From positions 1 to 40,485 of IMG/VR virus record IMGVR_UViG_3300046703_000026: a stretch of 40,485 nucleotides of DNA, one strand, 5' to 3'. Made by a program: the position numbers and the translations under genes. The notes under the pieces are model-generated. The model worked only from the letters and a program-made list of their open reading frames with translations, made no database searches and was not told where the DNA came from. Source of the DNA: a virus. Shown in pieces: positions 7,716 through 17,400 of this stretch; within the stretch, counting starts at the first letter, position 1; every line of letters starts with the position of its first letter.

Positions 7716-8324
7716 TTAGCTGTAGGTTAGCGCTACACCCATATCGAAGTTGCCCTTGCTGCCGACACTCTGAGCAGCGACACTCATGGCAAGGTAGAAG
7801 TAGTGAGTTGTAGCTGGCGCAGCTTGGTCTGCAAGGTCAAGGCGCTCACCAGAATTATCGCCACCGATATTGGCAACATCATCGTTGATTTTAGTCCAGC
7901 CACCAGCATGAGCAACACCACGCTCGTAGGCATAGACTACAACGCCCTCTGCCTCTACAGTAACCACAGTGCCATTGAAGGTATAGAACCTTGCAGCAGT
8001 TGTGACCACCGCCGATGCATCTGAGAACTTGATGCGGAGTGTGCATTCTGCCTCTGCGAGGTTGGCATCATTCAAGGTCTCGCTGCCACCACCGTTCACG
8101 CTCATGGTTGTGTCAGTCAGGTACTTCACATTATTGACATGGTTCGCCCCGCACTGGTCAGTACCAGGGTCTCCTGAGCCAAGATGAGTACCATCCTGAA
8201 ACGCATCAATGCTCACTGGAGCGGTAAGGTCTGTGAGGCTACCACAGAAGACCTGGGTAGCAGAACCCATGTCAGCCCAACCAGGGCCAGCCCCACAATA
8301 GAACTCGAAGTTGAATGTCGCCAT
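7716..8324 (-). CDS. Virion surface protein, unknown function
   Basis: 202 residues starting MATFNFEFYCGAGPGWADMG. The protein is Ala-, Gly-, Thr- and Asp-rich with alternating strands (TLRIKFSDASAVVTTAARFY, HYFYLAMSVAAQSVGSKGNF) and ends DMGVALTYS, the texture of a phage beta-sandwich surface protein. Cysteines at 10, 27, 58 and 94 are scattered and do not form a known motif. AAGGAG lies seven bases ahead of the ATG. I cannot name a family. Confidence 0.5.
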   Translation of the reverse strand: MATFNFEFYCGAGPGWADMGSATQVFCGSLTDLTAPVSIDAFQDGTHLGSGDPGTDQCGANHVNNVKYLTDTTMSVNGGGSETLNDANLAEAECTLRIKFSDASAVVTTAARFYTFNGTVVTVEAEGVVVYAYERGVAHAGGWTKINDDVANIGGDNSGERLDLADQAAPATTHYFYLAMSVAAQSVGSKGNFDMGVALTYS

Positions 8325-8351
8325 AGTTATCTCCTTGTCAATTTTACTATA

Positions 8352-9269
8352 CTATTCATCAATGCGTCTTACCATGAAATAGGGATTAGCTTTGTAGCCA
8401 TCCGAGTCAAGCCAGACGTTGCGCTGAGAGGTTCCGCTAGTCCTCTTGTTGTTTAGGACAATCGTAATGTAATCTCCAGCCGTAAGGGATACCTCTACTG
8501 CATAGAACGCTGGTTGTCTCCAGTACACGGCCCTGCCGAACAAGAGTTCGGTTGAGCCATTCTTCATAATCTTAGCCCACACACCAGCAGAGTAGATATC
8601 GGGGTTGACATTATCATAGTGGTCAAACCAGCCTACGTAAATCTGATACCAGCCTGTAGCAGGGATAGTAATCCGCTGAGCGTGTTGATGGGTGTCATCA
8701 GTCCACATACTGGAGGTGTCTATTTCTTCGAGCTCCCACTCAAGTGTAACATCTGTATTTGCTGGTAGGTCTCCAGTGTTCCAATGAAGCCCAAATACTT
8801 TGCAGATAGTCTTACAAACATTTTTGGACACGTTCTTTATGCTGGCACGATAGGATACAGAAGCACTAACGGTTCCACCACCAGCGGCATGTTGTGTCAA
8901 GGTGACACCTATCCACTCTCCAGCAGCCATCCAGCCCATCCAGTCAATACATTCAGCATGGATAAGCCCATCCCCTACAGGGCCAGAATTGGAGACTCCA
9001 TAAGTGGGAGGCCCATCGTGATACGGACTAGTATCTCTTGAGCCTGTGATGTAGGCATTCCAAATCTTGCCTCTACCGTTGGCTATCTTGAAGTAAAACA
9101 TGAAGTGGTAGAAGCCATCGACTGGAGCGTAGAACTTATCTGGATTGGTGGTCGGACTATGAAAAGCGTTGCTATCGTAGAGCTCCGTAGTGAAGCTCAG
9201 GGCTACTGGAGTGGAGTCTACCATCGAACCGCTGTAAGTGCCAGTTGCAACACAACCGTATAAAGTCAT
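8352..9269 (-). CDS. Virion protein with two C1q/TNF-like jelly rolls
   Basis: 305 residues. The first half carries a C1q-like sequence: LSFTTELYDSNAFHSPTTNP, then DKFYAPVDGFYHFMFYFKI, which matches the F-x-A-P-x-x-G-x-Y-x-F core of C1q/TNF jelly rolls. The second half repeats the layout: I-T-I-P-A-T-G-W-Y-Q-I-Y-V-G-W, later A-V-E-V-S-L-T-A-G-D-Y-I-T-I and N-P-Y-F-M-V-R-R-I at the end. C1q-like trimers are common knobs at the tips of phage fibres and on capsid surfaces. The start overlaps the previous stop (TAATG). The C-terminal V-R-R-I-D-E is shared with the upstream 426-residue protein, which ends V-V-R-R-I-G. Confidence 0.7.
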   Translation of the reverse strand: MTLYGCVATGTYSGSMVDSTPVALSFTTELYDSNAFHSPTTNPDKFYAPVDGFYHFMFYFKIANGRGKIWNAYITGSRDTSPYHDGPPTYGVSNSGPVGDGLIHAECIDWMGWMAAGEWIGVTLTQHAAGGGTVSASVSYRASIKNVSKNVCKTICKVFGLHWNTGDLPANTDVTLEWELEEIDTSSMWTDDTHQHAQRITIPATGWYQIYVGWFDHYDNVNPDIYSAGVWAKIMKNGSTELLFGRAVYWRQPAFYAVEVSLTAGDYITIVLNNKRTSGTSQRNVWLDSDGYKANPYFMVRRIDE

Positions 9270-10549
9270 TATCCAATTCTCCTTACAACAAATCTAGGAG
9301 GACAGATTTCTTGATTGCTACCAAAGAGTATGTTTTGGGCCTGGGCTACAAGAGCTTTTATCCTGACCACATCAGGAACATATTGGTCTGTCACAAGATG
9401 CCCTACCCAATGCATGAAACAGTACTGCCTGTCCATCCAGTTGAGGGATGGATAAGCACTGTCTCCGTACATCTTCTGTGTGGGGTAAGCCTTGGAGCCA
9501 TACTCATTGTAGGTGTGGTTATATGTGCCAACATCAATCCTCATACTGTCCATGCCGTAGGTATCGAAGTATCCCCAAACTTCGTAGTAACCATCCTGTT
9601 TGATGTTGAAGGTCTTACCCGCAAAGTCATCGGTCTGATAGTAAAGGCTGTCAGGGTCACTTGGTTCGTCCGAAAACTGATGGTCTGTATCAAATTCAGG
9701 GTACTCATGGAAGTTATCATCAAGTGTCTGATTGCCCGAAGCCCCAACACTTCCCCATGCCAGAGGTGTGATGAATGCATGTTTAGACGTGCTGACATTT
9801 ATACCAGCAGTGCCCTCGATAAAACAGTGCTTGGACGCAACTGCATCCTCGCTCACGGTCTTGATAAAGCATGGAGCGTGAGCTCGAACATCGCCTACAG
9901 CGATACCTTCAATGTAGCAGGAACGAAATGCACTGGCATCGCCCACGTTCTGGCACATAATGAAACAATGTTTACTTGCGAGAACAGCACCAGCGGTGGG
10001 AGCGTGAACAACATGAACAGTCAGGTTCTTCCCTACAGTACCAGTGCCAATTTGAGCTATCTTTACTGTAAGGTAGGAAGCTGAATACCAAGTGTTTGAG
10101 TCAATAGCGATTGTGAAGCCTGTGTTCTCTCCAGCAGCAATAACTGGTCTATTGTCAGGGTCTAAGAATATACTCGTCCCATCCATGAGCACATCAACAA
10201 TAATATCGGTTGTGACTGGTGGAACTGACACGGACAAGAAGACCTCAGATATCAATTGAGCACTGCCATATAAGTTATAAATCCTTATACCATCATCCTG
10301 AAGGTCGATATCTCCAGGGAAGGTAAAAGTCGTCATCTTGTAACCGCTGTCGCTGCCGCCGCCACCACCAGGAGGAGAGCCAGCCCTCGAAGTCCATCTT
10401 ACCCCATCCGTAGAATAGAGATAAACTCCAGGCATCGAGGGAGCGGGAGTATGATAGAGTGGATTACCTGAGGCGATATCGGATGCGTGAAGACTTGGGT
10501 ACAGCATGTCCCAAGCGCCTCGGTCTCCTTTTAGTGGTGTAGCTGGCAT
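9269..10549 (-). CDS. Virion protein with short Cys repeats and a C-terminal C1q-like domain
   Basis: 426 residues in four parts. Residues 1-60 contain a P-x-x-x-Y-L-Y-S-T-D-G-V-R-W element and a Gly-rich linker. About 65-190 is a beta sandwich. About 190-270 holds five short units of roughly 16 residues with the core S-K-H-C-F-I-x-G (variants R-S-C-Y-I-E-G, A-P-C-F-I-K, S-K-H-A-F-I). About 275-426 is C1q-like: N-I-K-Q-D-G-Y-Y-E-V-W-G-Y-F-D and a terminal P-P-R-F-V-V-R-R-I-G. The next gene shares that ending, so the two probably arose by duplication of a knob domain. The stop overlaps the next ATG by one base. Confidence 0.65.
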   Translation of the reverse strand: MPATPLKGDRGAWDMLYPSLHASDIASGNPLYHTPAPSMPGVYLYSTDGVRWTSRAGSPPGGGGGSDSGYKMTTFTFPGDIDLQDDGIRIYNLYGSAQLISEVFLSVSVPPVTTDIIVDVLMDGTSIFLDPDNRPVIAAGENTGFTIAIDSNTWYSASYLTVKIAQIGTGTVGKNLTVHVVHAPTAGAVLASKHCFIMCQNVGDASAFRSCYIEGIAVGDVRAHAPCFIKTVSEDAVASKHCFIEGTAGINVSTSKHAFITPLAWGSVGASGNQTLDDNFHEYPEFDTDHQFSDEPSDPDSLYYQTDDFAGKTFNIKQDGYYEVWGYFDTYGMDSMRIDVGTYNHTYNEYGSKAYPTQKMYGDSAYPSLNWMDRQYCFMHWVGHLVTDQYVPDVVRIKALVAQAQNILFGSNQEICPPRFVVRRIG

Positions 10550-10556
10550 AATAACC

Positions 10557-12101
10557 TCATGTGATTAGCCAATAATCAATAGGCTGTCTGAAGGGGGCAT
10601 CCAAAACCACAAAGCAACCACCAAGGTCAAAGGCGTACTGAGCCCAACTGGTTGGCGGTGTTGGTAAGATATCATTATAAGTGGCAAGCTCAGTTCCATC
10701 AAGTGCCGTGAGATGAAGCGTATTTCCGTCTGTCTCGTCCCACCATAGGAAGCTAGGGCCGTACTCGTCTACCACAAAAGCATAATGCCAGTCCTCGATA
10801 GACCACTCGTCAAGCGTGAGTGTGCCTATCTCCACTGGTGGATTGTTGCCATCAGCCCTATAGCACTTTCCATCTCCTTGGTACACAAAGTAGGCATAGT
10901 TCTTGTCACAGACCAGAGCTATGTAATATCCGTACCAATCGGGGTCTTTCACAACCAGAACACGGTAAGTCCATGTGTCTGTGCTCATGTCATAAGAGCT
11001 CACGGTATAGTACTCGTCATCCTCATCGGAATAATCTGCGAAGAACAAGAGCCCTGAAGTAGCATCGTAAACTAAGTGAGCTATTGTCTCTGAGCCCATG
11101 CTAGGACTTCTTGAGCTACAGGTAAGCTGCTGGCTGGCGATGTCGAAAGTAAACATCTGAAGACCAGTATATCCTGAAGGATAAGAGCCATACCCTGATG
11201 GATAATCGTAGTTTTCAATGACAATCTTTTCGTTTCCAATAAGAACTGGATTAGCATTCAACCACGACTCAAGATTACTAAGATGTGGTCGTGTCCCTGC
11301 TACAAGCCTTACCATGCCCCACTCAGTGTCTTGAGTAAAGTTCTTATAGTAAATAAATATGCCACCAGTGAGATACTGATAAGTCTCACCAGTCTCCTTT
11401 GTCCAGTGCTGCATCATCCCTATTACGTAACCCCACACATCACCACTGGCGTCTTTTGCAGACATAGTGAAGTCAGGCCACATATTCTCGTAATCGGGAA
11501 GAGTGCTTCCAACAGCAGACTCGTAGTGTCCACGCCATTCAAGTTCTTGAGTAACTGTACCTTCCTCAAAATCTACTGTGTGTGCATGATAGGTGTAATA
11601 TCTATTGGGGGCAGTTCCCTCACGTCCGTGGTTGTGCTCAAAGGCTACAAGTATCTTTCTGTCCATCAAGTAAGAGATGTGCAATTCTCCTACAGCGTTA
11701 TTATAGGAAGCGCCCACGTAAAATGTATGTACCTGGATGCGAGTAGTAGTGCCAGTGGATATCTGATACTCAATAACATCCTTTCGAGCAGCGTAGTTGC
11801 TCTCATCATCTGATGCCTCCATGTAAACATAGTCGCCATTCCGAACAATACTTCCACCTGTCAGATAACAGAACGGAAATATAGTGGGGTTCCTGGGCTG
11901 GTAGCTTGGATGAAACGTGTTGTGTGTCATTAGATGTGGAGTGCCAATAACACTACTGGCATTATAGGTAGCCGTTTCGTCTTGGACTTGTTGCCAGAAC
12001 TCCCCACTCCATACCTCGCCACTGTTCCTGACAATGGGTAGGGGGCATGTATAGGGATTAGGTTCTATGATAACGTTGTCGTACTCTTCGTAAGGAGACA
12101 T
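10557..12101 (-). CDS. Beta-propeller-like virion protein, paralog A
   Basis: 514 residues. It begins MSPYEEYDNVIIEPNPYTCP and continues in short Tyr/Trp/Asp-rich strands with repeated 'DG/DD' turns (for example SSYDMSTDTWTYRVLVVKDP and KNYAYFVYQGDGKCYRADGN), the pattern of beta-propeller blades. The upstream 506-residue protein starts the same way (M-T-Y-T-E-Y-S-N-V-I-L, Y-C-P) and has the same texture, so these are paralogs from a tandem duplication. Propellers in phages serve as carbohydrate-binding or tail-tip platforms. No catalytic residues are evident. Three bases separate the pair. Confidence 0.6.
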   Translation of the reverse strand: MSPYEEYDNVIIEPNPYTCPLPIVRNSGEVWSGEFWQQVQDETATYNASSVIGTPHLMTHNTFHPSYQPRNPTIFPFCYLTGGSIVRNGDYVYMEASDDESNYAARKDVIEYQISTGTTTRIQVHTFYVGASYNNAVGELHISYLMDRKILVAFEHNHGREGTAPNRYYTYHAHTVDFEEGTVTQELEWRGHYESAVGSTLPDYENMWPDFTMSAKDASGDVWGYVIGMMQHWTKETGETYQYLTGGIFIYYKNFTQDTEWGMVRLVAGTRPHLSNLESWLNANPVLIGNEKIVIENYDYPSGYGSYPSGYTGLQMFTFDIASQQLTCSSRSPSMGSETIAHLVYDATSGLLFFADYSDEDDEYYTVSSYDMSTDTWTYRVLVVKDPDWYGYYIALVCDKNYAYFVYQGDGKCYRADGNNPPVEIGTLTLDEWSIEDWHYAFVVDEYGPSFLWWDETDGNTLHLTALDGTELATYNDILPTPPTSWAQYAFDLGGCFVVLDAPFRQPIDYWLIT

Positions 12102-12104
12102 CTT

Positions 12105-13625
12105 CTAGGCTTCCTTCAGTAAGTAGTAATCGACTTGACCAAGGGATGGACTGGAGCGTGAAGAAGAAACCATTACAAGAGCCATGTCAGATAAAATCCT
12201 GTAGTGAATAGCCCTGTTGTTGGAATACGTAAACGGCAGGGAGCCACTAATGGTAATATCTCTATCGGTTCCTCCATTCAGCGACTTACCCTCAAGTATC
12301 CCTGACCTCAAACTCCACAACATATTTTGGGTTCTATCTATGGCTATGCCAGACTCAAAATAGTGACCGTTCCACTGTGAATAGTCAACGTTGATTGTGG
12401 TTATCGGTGTCATCGAGGGAAGCTCAAAAACATCAAGTGCAGTAGGAACAGTTGGCTCTCTATCCACTGCGTAGCATTTACTTATACCCTGGAAATAATG
12501 ACAGCCTCTCCCATCGGGAGTGCCAGCCTCAGCACCCTTGGTCTGTGATGGAGTTCCAGCGAGGTCTATGCTGAACAGAAAATATCCTGAGTTTAGATTA
12601 CTATGTGCATCGTCTTCTAGCCACATCTGGTAGTAGTAGGTATCAGTGTCGTGGTCAATAACACCACCAACCTCATAGAGCCAGTTCCACTCCCAATCGC
12701 TATCAGTCCAGTCATACACCTGAGTAATCTCACTGGTAGATACATCCACAAATATCGTGGTTGCCCATGGTCTCTGCACTGGTGGGTCATCATAGTAGTG
12801 AGGGTCGTAAGTACTCATCGAACCCAAGCCAACTGTGATTATCATCTTGCTGCCATAAAACGCTGGAGGCGTACAGTTCCAGGTGACTTCATATAGGTCG
12901 TAACTATATCCAGCATCGGGGGCTGGTACTACCCATTGGTCGCTCATGCTGTTTAGGTCAATATCGTAAATCCAGAACCTAAGCATAACCTCGTTAGGAC
13001 AGGTCTCTGGATAGTCATCAGCCATCCATGTGCCTGTATACACAATATAATTCTTGCTCCCATTCTTGAAGTACAGAAGAGACACAGTATCCCAACTCAG
13101 GTAGGGGCTTCCACTATATTCTCCAGGCCAACAATCGACTTCGTAGATTACTTCCCTGTTTGGAGTACCGCCGTTGAATGTTACTCTGCATAACTGAAGT
13201 TTGTCAGTCTCACCAGGATAAGCCTCTTCAATGGTGTATATAGTGTCCTCGTCAACAATAGTGAAGTTGATAAGAAAGTGACTTCCAGCAAGTTCGGGGT
13301 CGTATGTTTCCTGAGCAAGGGTAGCTGCATCAGCACGAATGAGTAAGGTTCGAGCGCTAGACGATGCCTTGGAAAGGGTAAATAAATAGTTGCTTGTCAT
13401 CCCAATCCTTGGTTCGCTATAACCCTCCACATAATCACTCGTAGAATAAAGGAGAGTCGAGGCAAGTGTTTCTACATCACCCAATGTCTGCCCTGCGCTC
13501 CATGGGACATCGAGCATTGTTCGGTCATGGGTCATTCCGTGGCAGGGGCCAGATATATAAACTAAATCAGGACAGTACATGCCACTCTCACTTAGGATGA
13601 CGTTACTATACTCAGTATAGGTCAT
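12105..13625 (-). CDS. Beta-propeller-like virion protein, paralog B
   Basis: 506 residues, tandem paralog of the gene at 10557-12101: shared opening (E-Y-x-N-V-I then Y-C-P), similar length, and the same Trp/Tyr/Asp-rich strand repeats (such as MIITVGLGSMSTYDPHYYDD and MTPITTINVDYSQWNGHYFE). The last segment (VMVSSSRSSPSLGQVDYYLL) has no counterpart in paralog A. The start codon lies in an ATGA overlap with the OB-fold gene and has no good Shine-Dalgarno, so translation is probably coupled. Function beyond a structural or binding role is not visible. Confidence 0.6.
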   Translation of the reverse strand: MTYTEYSNVILSESGMYCPDLVYISGPCHGMTHDRTMLDVPWSAGQTLGDVETLASTLLYSTSDYVEGYSEPRIGMTSNYLFTLSKASSSARTLLIRADAATLAQETYDPELAGSHFLINFTIVDEDTIYTIEEAYPGETDKLQLCRVTFNGGTPNREVIYEVDCWPGEYSGSPYLSWDTVSLLYFKNGSKNYIVYTGTWMADDYPETCPNEVMLRFWIYDIDLNSMSDQWVVPAPDAGYSYDLYEVTWNCTPPAFYGSKMIITVGLGSMSTYDPHYYDDPPVQRPWATTIFVDVSTSEITQVYDWTDSDWEWNWLYEVGGVIDHDTDTYYYQMWLEDDAHSNLNSGYFLFSIDLAGTPSQTKGAEAGTPDGRGCHYFQGISKCYAVDREPTVPTALDVFELPSMTPITTINVDYSQWNGHYFESGIAIDRTQNMLWSLRSGILEGKSLNGGTDRDITISGSLPFTYSNNRAIHYRILSDMALVMVSSSRSSPSLGQVDYYLLKEA

Positions 13626-14464
13626 TTGAAAATGTCCGTCTTAGCATAGTAATTACTGTGCAGAACCTTGATGTGTCCAGTGTCAGCGGCGAAAGCATAA
13701 GCCTCACCAGCTACACTGTCTGCTATGGCAGTAGAGTTCTCAAACACAAGCCTGACATTTCCATCAGCAGCTACTACAGCGTCAGACTCTCCAGCCCCAC
13801 ACTGGTAACAAGCAATCTCGCAACCCTTGATTTTAGAGGTTGTATCATCTGGAACGGGGCTCAGATTTGTCTGAGCTATTACAGCACTAATGAGACTTCC
13901 GCTATTCTCTTGATTTATAACGGACAGGTTTTCAAGTGTACAGAGCGCATCTATAGTGACTGTGCCTCTGATGATACTCTGCCTGGAGCTAATCCCCTCA
14001 AGGTCAGTGCCAGGAACGAGAACAAAATCTCCCTCCAGGTCTACCTCAGGAAGCCAGATAACATCTCCAGCTACAGAGTCAATTATTGCTGAGCCAAGAC
14101 CAGTGTTTGTGGATGGGTACATGGTCAATAAAGCGCCATCGTGGTACAGGCAGATGGTTATCTGCGTGATACCGTTGCTTCCCCAAGCCATGTCGCTATT
14201 ACGCTTCAGCCAGTCCTGCAAGTCCTCCATAGAGAGACCTTCTTGACCAACAGCCACTACAGTTGGTTCAGGAGTAGTGAAGTCTACTCTTACTTTCTGA
14301 CCAACACTTACAGGGCCTCCCACAATCTCAAGGCGGCGCATAAGAGCTCCATTGCCAGACAGCTTTACGCTTGCCCTGCCATAAAACAGGTCAACGACTG
14401 TGGCTGGTACAGAGATACCAGACTTTGTGCTCGTCTTGATTACTCTTGAGAGAGGCTTAGCCAT
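13622..14464 (-). CDS. OB-fold spike/baseplate protein with beta-helix-like C-terminus
   Basis: 280 residues. Residues about 15-75 form a small beta barrel of the gp5/VgrG OB type (VPATVVDLFYGRASVKLSGN, then G-G-P-V-S-V-G-Q-K-V-R-V-D-F and P-T-V-V-A-V-G), the usual core of a cell-puncturing or hub spike. Residues about 120-280 have regular short strands with Asn, Ser, Ile (S-R-Q-S-I-I-R-G-T-V-T-I-D-A, E-N-L-S-V-I-N-Q-E-N) typical of a right-handed beta helix. Directly after the 1432-residue hub gene (TAATG), it would plug the tail tube or point it at the cell. An exact dispersed palindrome lies at 13859-13876. Confidence 0.6.
   Translation of the reverse strand: MAKPLSRVIKTSTKSGISVPATVVDLFYGRASVKLSGNGALMRRLEIVGGPVSVGQKVRVDFTTPEPTVVAVGQEGLSMEDLQDWLKRNSDMAWGSNGITQITICLYHDGALLTMYPSTNTGLGSAIIDSVAGDVIWLPEVDLEGDFVLVPGTDLEGISSRQSIIRGTVTIDALCTLENLSVINQENSGSLISAVIAQTNLSPVPDDTTSKIKGCEIACYQCGAGESDAVVAADGNVRLVFENSTAIADSVAGEAYAFAADTGHIKVLHSNYYAKTDIFK
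13859..13876. repeat. Dispersed palindrome, exact core
   Basis: GCTCAGATTTGTCTGAGC, inside the OB-fold spike gene, codons for A-Q-T-N-L-S. Confidence 0.6.
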
Positions 14465-17400
14465 TAGTAGGTCACTTTCTCCCGACCACGTATCACCATC
14501 GAGTTATCTGTATTCTCACCAATCATTTGGAACGTGAATTGCACTGACTCGATAATGACATCAGCCACCTGTGGAATTATAGAACCCCAGGGAGTGTAGT
14601 TTATCTTGTAGACATCACCCACCACCAGGGCAAGGTCAGGCCTCATTGTAATCTCATGGGTATGTCTACTCTCGTAGGTCTTACGCATCATTATAACGGC
14701 TGCGTGTAGAGCGCCAACTGTCAGATTTGGCAAGCGCATGAGCTTAGTGGAGAAGCCAAGGGCTTTGGCGAAGTCTGCGTTCTGCCATGTCTTTACGTCC
14801 TCCACACCCTGAATTATAGCATCGCTCGCCCCTTCTGTAGGGACAGCGTGATGATATCGGTGTCTGATAGGAGCTCGTACTGCGGTAATCTCGTCACGTG
14901 TAAATGCATACCAGTAGTCCATAGTGCCATCGGGTTCTGGTACTGCCTCAACAGGACGCTCCTGAATAATCGAGCTCAGCGCACTGCGCCCATCTGTCTC
15001 AAGGTCAATATAGACAGCCTCACGCCAGTCTGCAAGTTCCCTGACGATTACGTTCCTTATGGTCGTTGGGGCAGATATGTACATCTTGACCGTAGTGCCA
15101 TTTATTTCATCATACTCCAGGCCATCAAAGGCTACTGTAGCAATCCATATATCGTTGTGATAGAGACTTACAAAGTCCTCATGGAACAGGACACGATACT
15201 TCTGTTTGGTGGTTGCATTAGGAAGTGTGTACTTCATGGAGTAGAGAGGTGTGCCTGACGGTGTGCTTACAGCCCAAAATTGGAATGCTCCAGCACCAAG
15301 GCTGGTCATCACAACCTTCAAGCCAGTGTCCTCGTCTATGGCGTCTTTCTCTTCGTAGTTATCTGGAGTAACCACTACGTTGGTACGAATTTCATGGCTG
15401 GTTGGAGCATCGAGTTCATACTTGAAATCGAACCCCTCAGAGAACTCACTTGTGGTAATGTCAGTCTCACCAGTCACGCTCAGACTTGTCTGAGTGAAAT
15501 CACCAGGAAAGTTTGCACTCGCACCACATAAATTTGACACAATCCTAATCAGGTCTGAGACCGTGGTGTCATCCAGACCACCAGCACCCTGATACCAGTA
15601 GCACTTTATTTCTCCTGGCAGTTCCAAGAAAGCGAGCTCACCTTCTGCATGGCGAGTCTTGGTCGGGCTGATACCAGTCACACCTATGAAGCCACCAGTA
15701 ATCCAGACCTTGTTCATCAGGGTGTGGTAAAGCTGTCCTATCTGTGCGTTGTCTGAGTAATAGCGAGCTCGATTATACAGGTTCGTCACACTACCCTCAG
15801 TGGTAATCCAGATAGTCCAGTCAGCACCAGCACAGATGAAATTAGCTCCACTGTCCAGGGCAATCAGATAACCAGTTAGGCTATCCTCACTGGCTGTGTA
15901 ATCAAAGTCACGACACTCAAGTCCAGCCTTGTTATTGCCGTAGGGTGGAGCATAGATACCCATGTTGCGGAACTGGTAGGGGCCACGGCAGTAGGTGGGT
16001 GGAGTAATCTTGCCACTCGCTGGATGTCCAGTGGTCGGCCCGTAAGTGTACTTATTCTCCCTAATCCTGAGTGTTCCAGAGTCAGGGAAAGCTGAGATGC
16101 TGTCCAGGGGATTGACAGGGATGCCATCGGCATTCGTGACTGTCTCGCTATTACCAGCGTAGTAGCCCATGATACGCACCCATGGGGCAGCGATGTTTCC
16201 GTAGATACCACAGCGCATGGCTACAACACGAGAGGTGAACTGAAAGCCATCTGTCTCTTTCCAGTCATAGCTGACCACAGTCTCAAAATTGTCTGTGGTG
16301 TAGTTCCACATGTTCAGGATATACGTGCCATCCTTGTGGATGAACTGCAAGCCCATATTACAATCGCCTGTAGGGTCATCAATGGCAGTGAAGCCTGGAG
16401 CGGCGTTCACGAGTTCACGCTCAATCCCACCCCTACATAGGACAATCTCGGCCTTGCTGGTCGTCCTATTATATCTGCCAACGATGTAATCTGAGGCGGT
16501 CTCTGCGTGACCTACAAGCCCACAGGCCGTAGGATAATTGGCGATACCACCAGTGATACTATTCCCAAAGATTGAAGACTGGTTGAAGTTCCATGCATTG
16601 TAGGGCTTCTCAGCGAACATGATAAAGGGTCTACCAGTGGATGGGACTTTGAACGTGCCATTGTCTTGTTTTGTCCAACTGGTGTTTGTGTCTGACCAGA
16701 CCAGGGGAACCTCTACACCATCCAAGAAGTCTACACGTGCTGGACAGAACCACGTGGCATTGGCACAGTGGAATGACAGCCCAACCTTCTTTATCCTGTC
16801 TCCAATCACCCATGCATCAGCATGGTCGCCAGTGTTAGTGATGCTCACGACAATAGGATAGTCTCCAGCCTTGGCAGTTGGGTAAGTATTCGGGAAACGG
16901 CGTGTATCTGCTATTGTTATAACGGGAGCTTTCTCGTTTCCGTCCTCGTCTTCTACAATAAAGATAAGGTGGATATCATCGTTGTTGTCGCCAGACACAG
17001 CATGAGACCAGCCATAGATATTGATATTCAAAGTGTTGGCTGTAATCTTGGGGTTCGAGTCCAGGTTCAGGATAGAAGAGATTTCATCCTTATTGATAAA
17101 TCCAAGGTGATGAGCACCTGTAGTCTCTTTGTAATCTACACCACCAGAGACAATCAGGTCTACTGGAGTAATGGTCAACCCGCCACCAGTATAGGTATAT
17201 CCCTCGTGGTTCCAGAAGTCGATAGAGAACTTCGTGGTAGTCATACTGCCACCAGGGGCAGTATAGAGCTTGCCGCTGTCTTCGGTCATAGGGTCAAACA
17301 GGGCAGACTTACCAAAGAACTCTGCGTAGAATGGCATGGACAATCCGCTCAGACGCCACTGAGACTCATTGATACAGGACACCTTGCAATCACGTGAGCC

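Noticed and set aside
17347-17364. GCTCAGACGCCACTGAGA as another palindrome copy
   Set aside because: Two mismatches in the right arm; listed here only as a possible relic.
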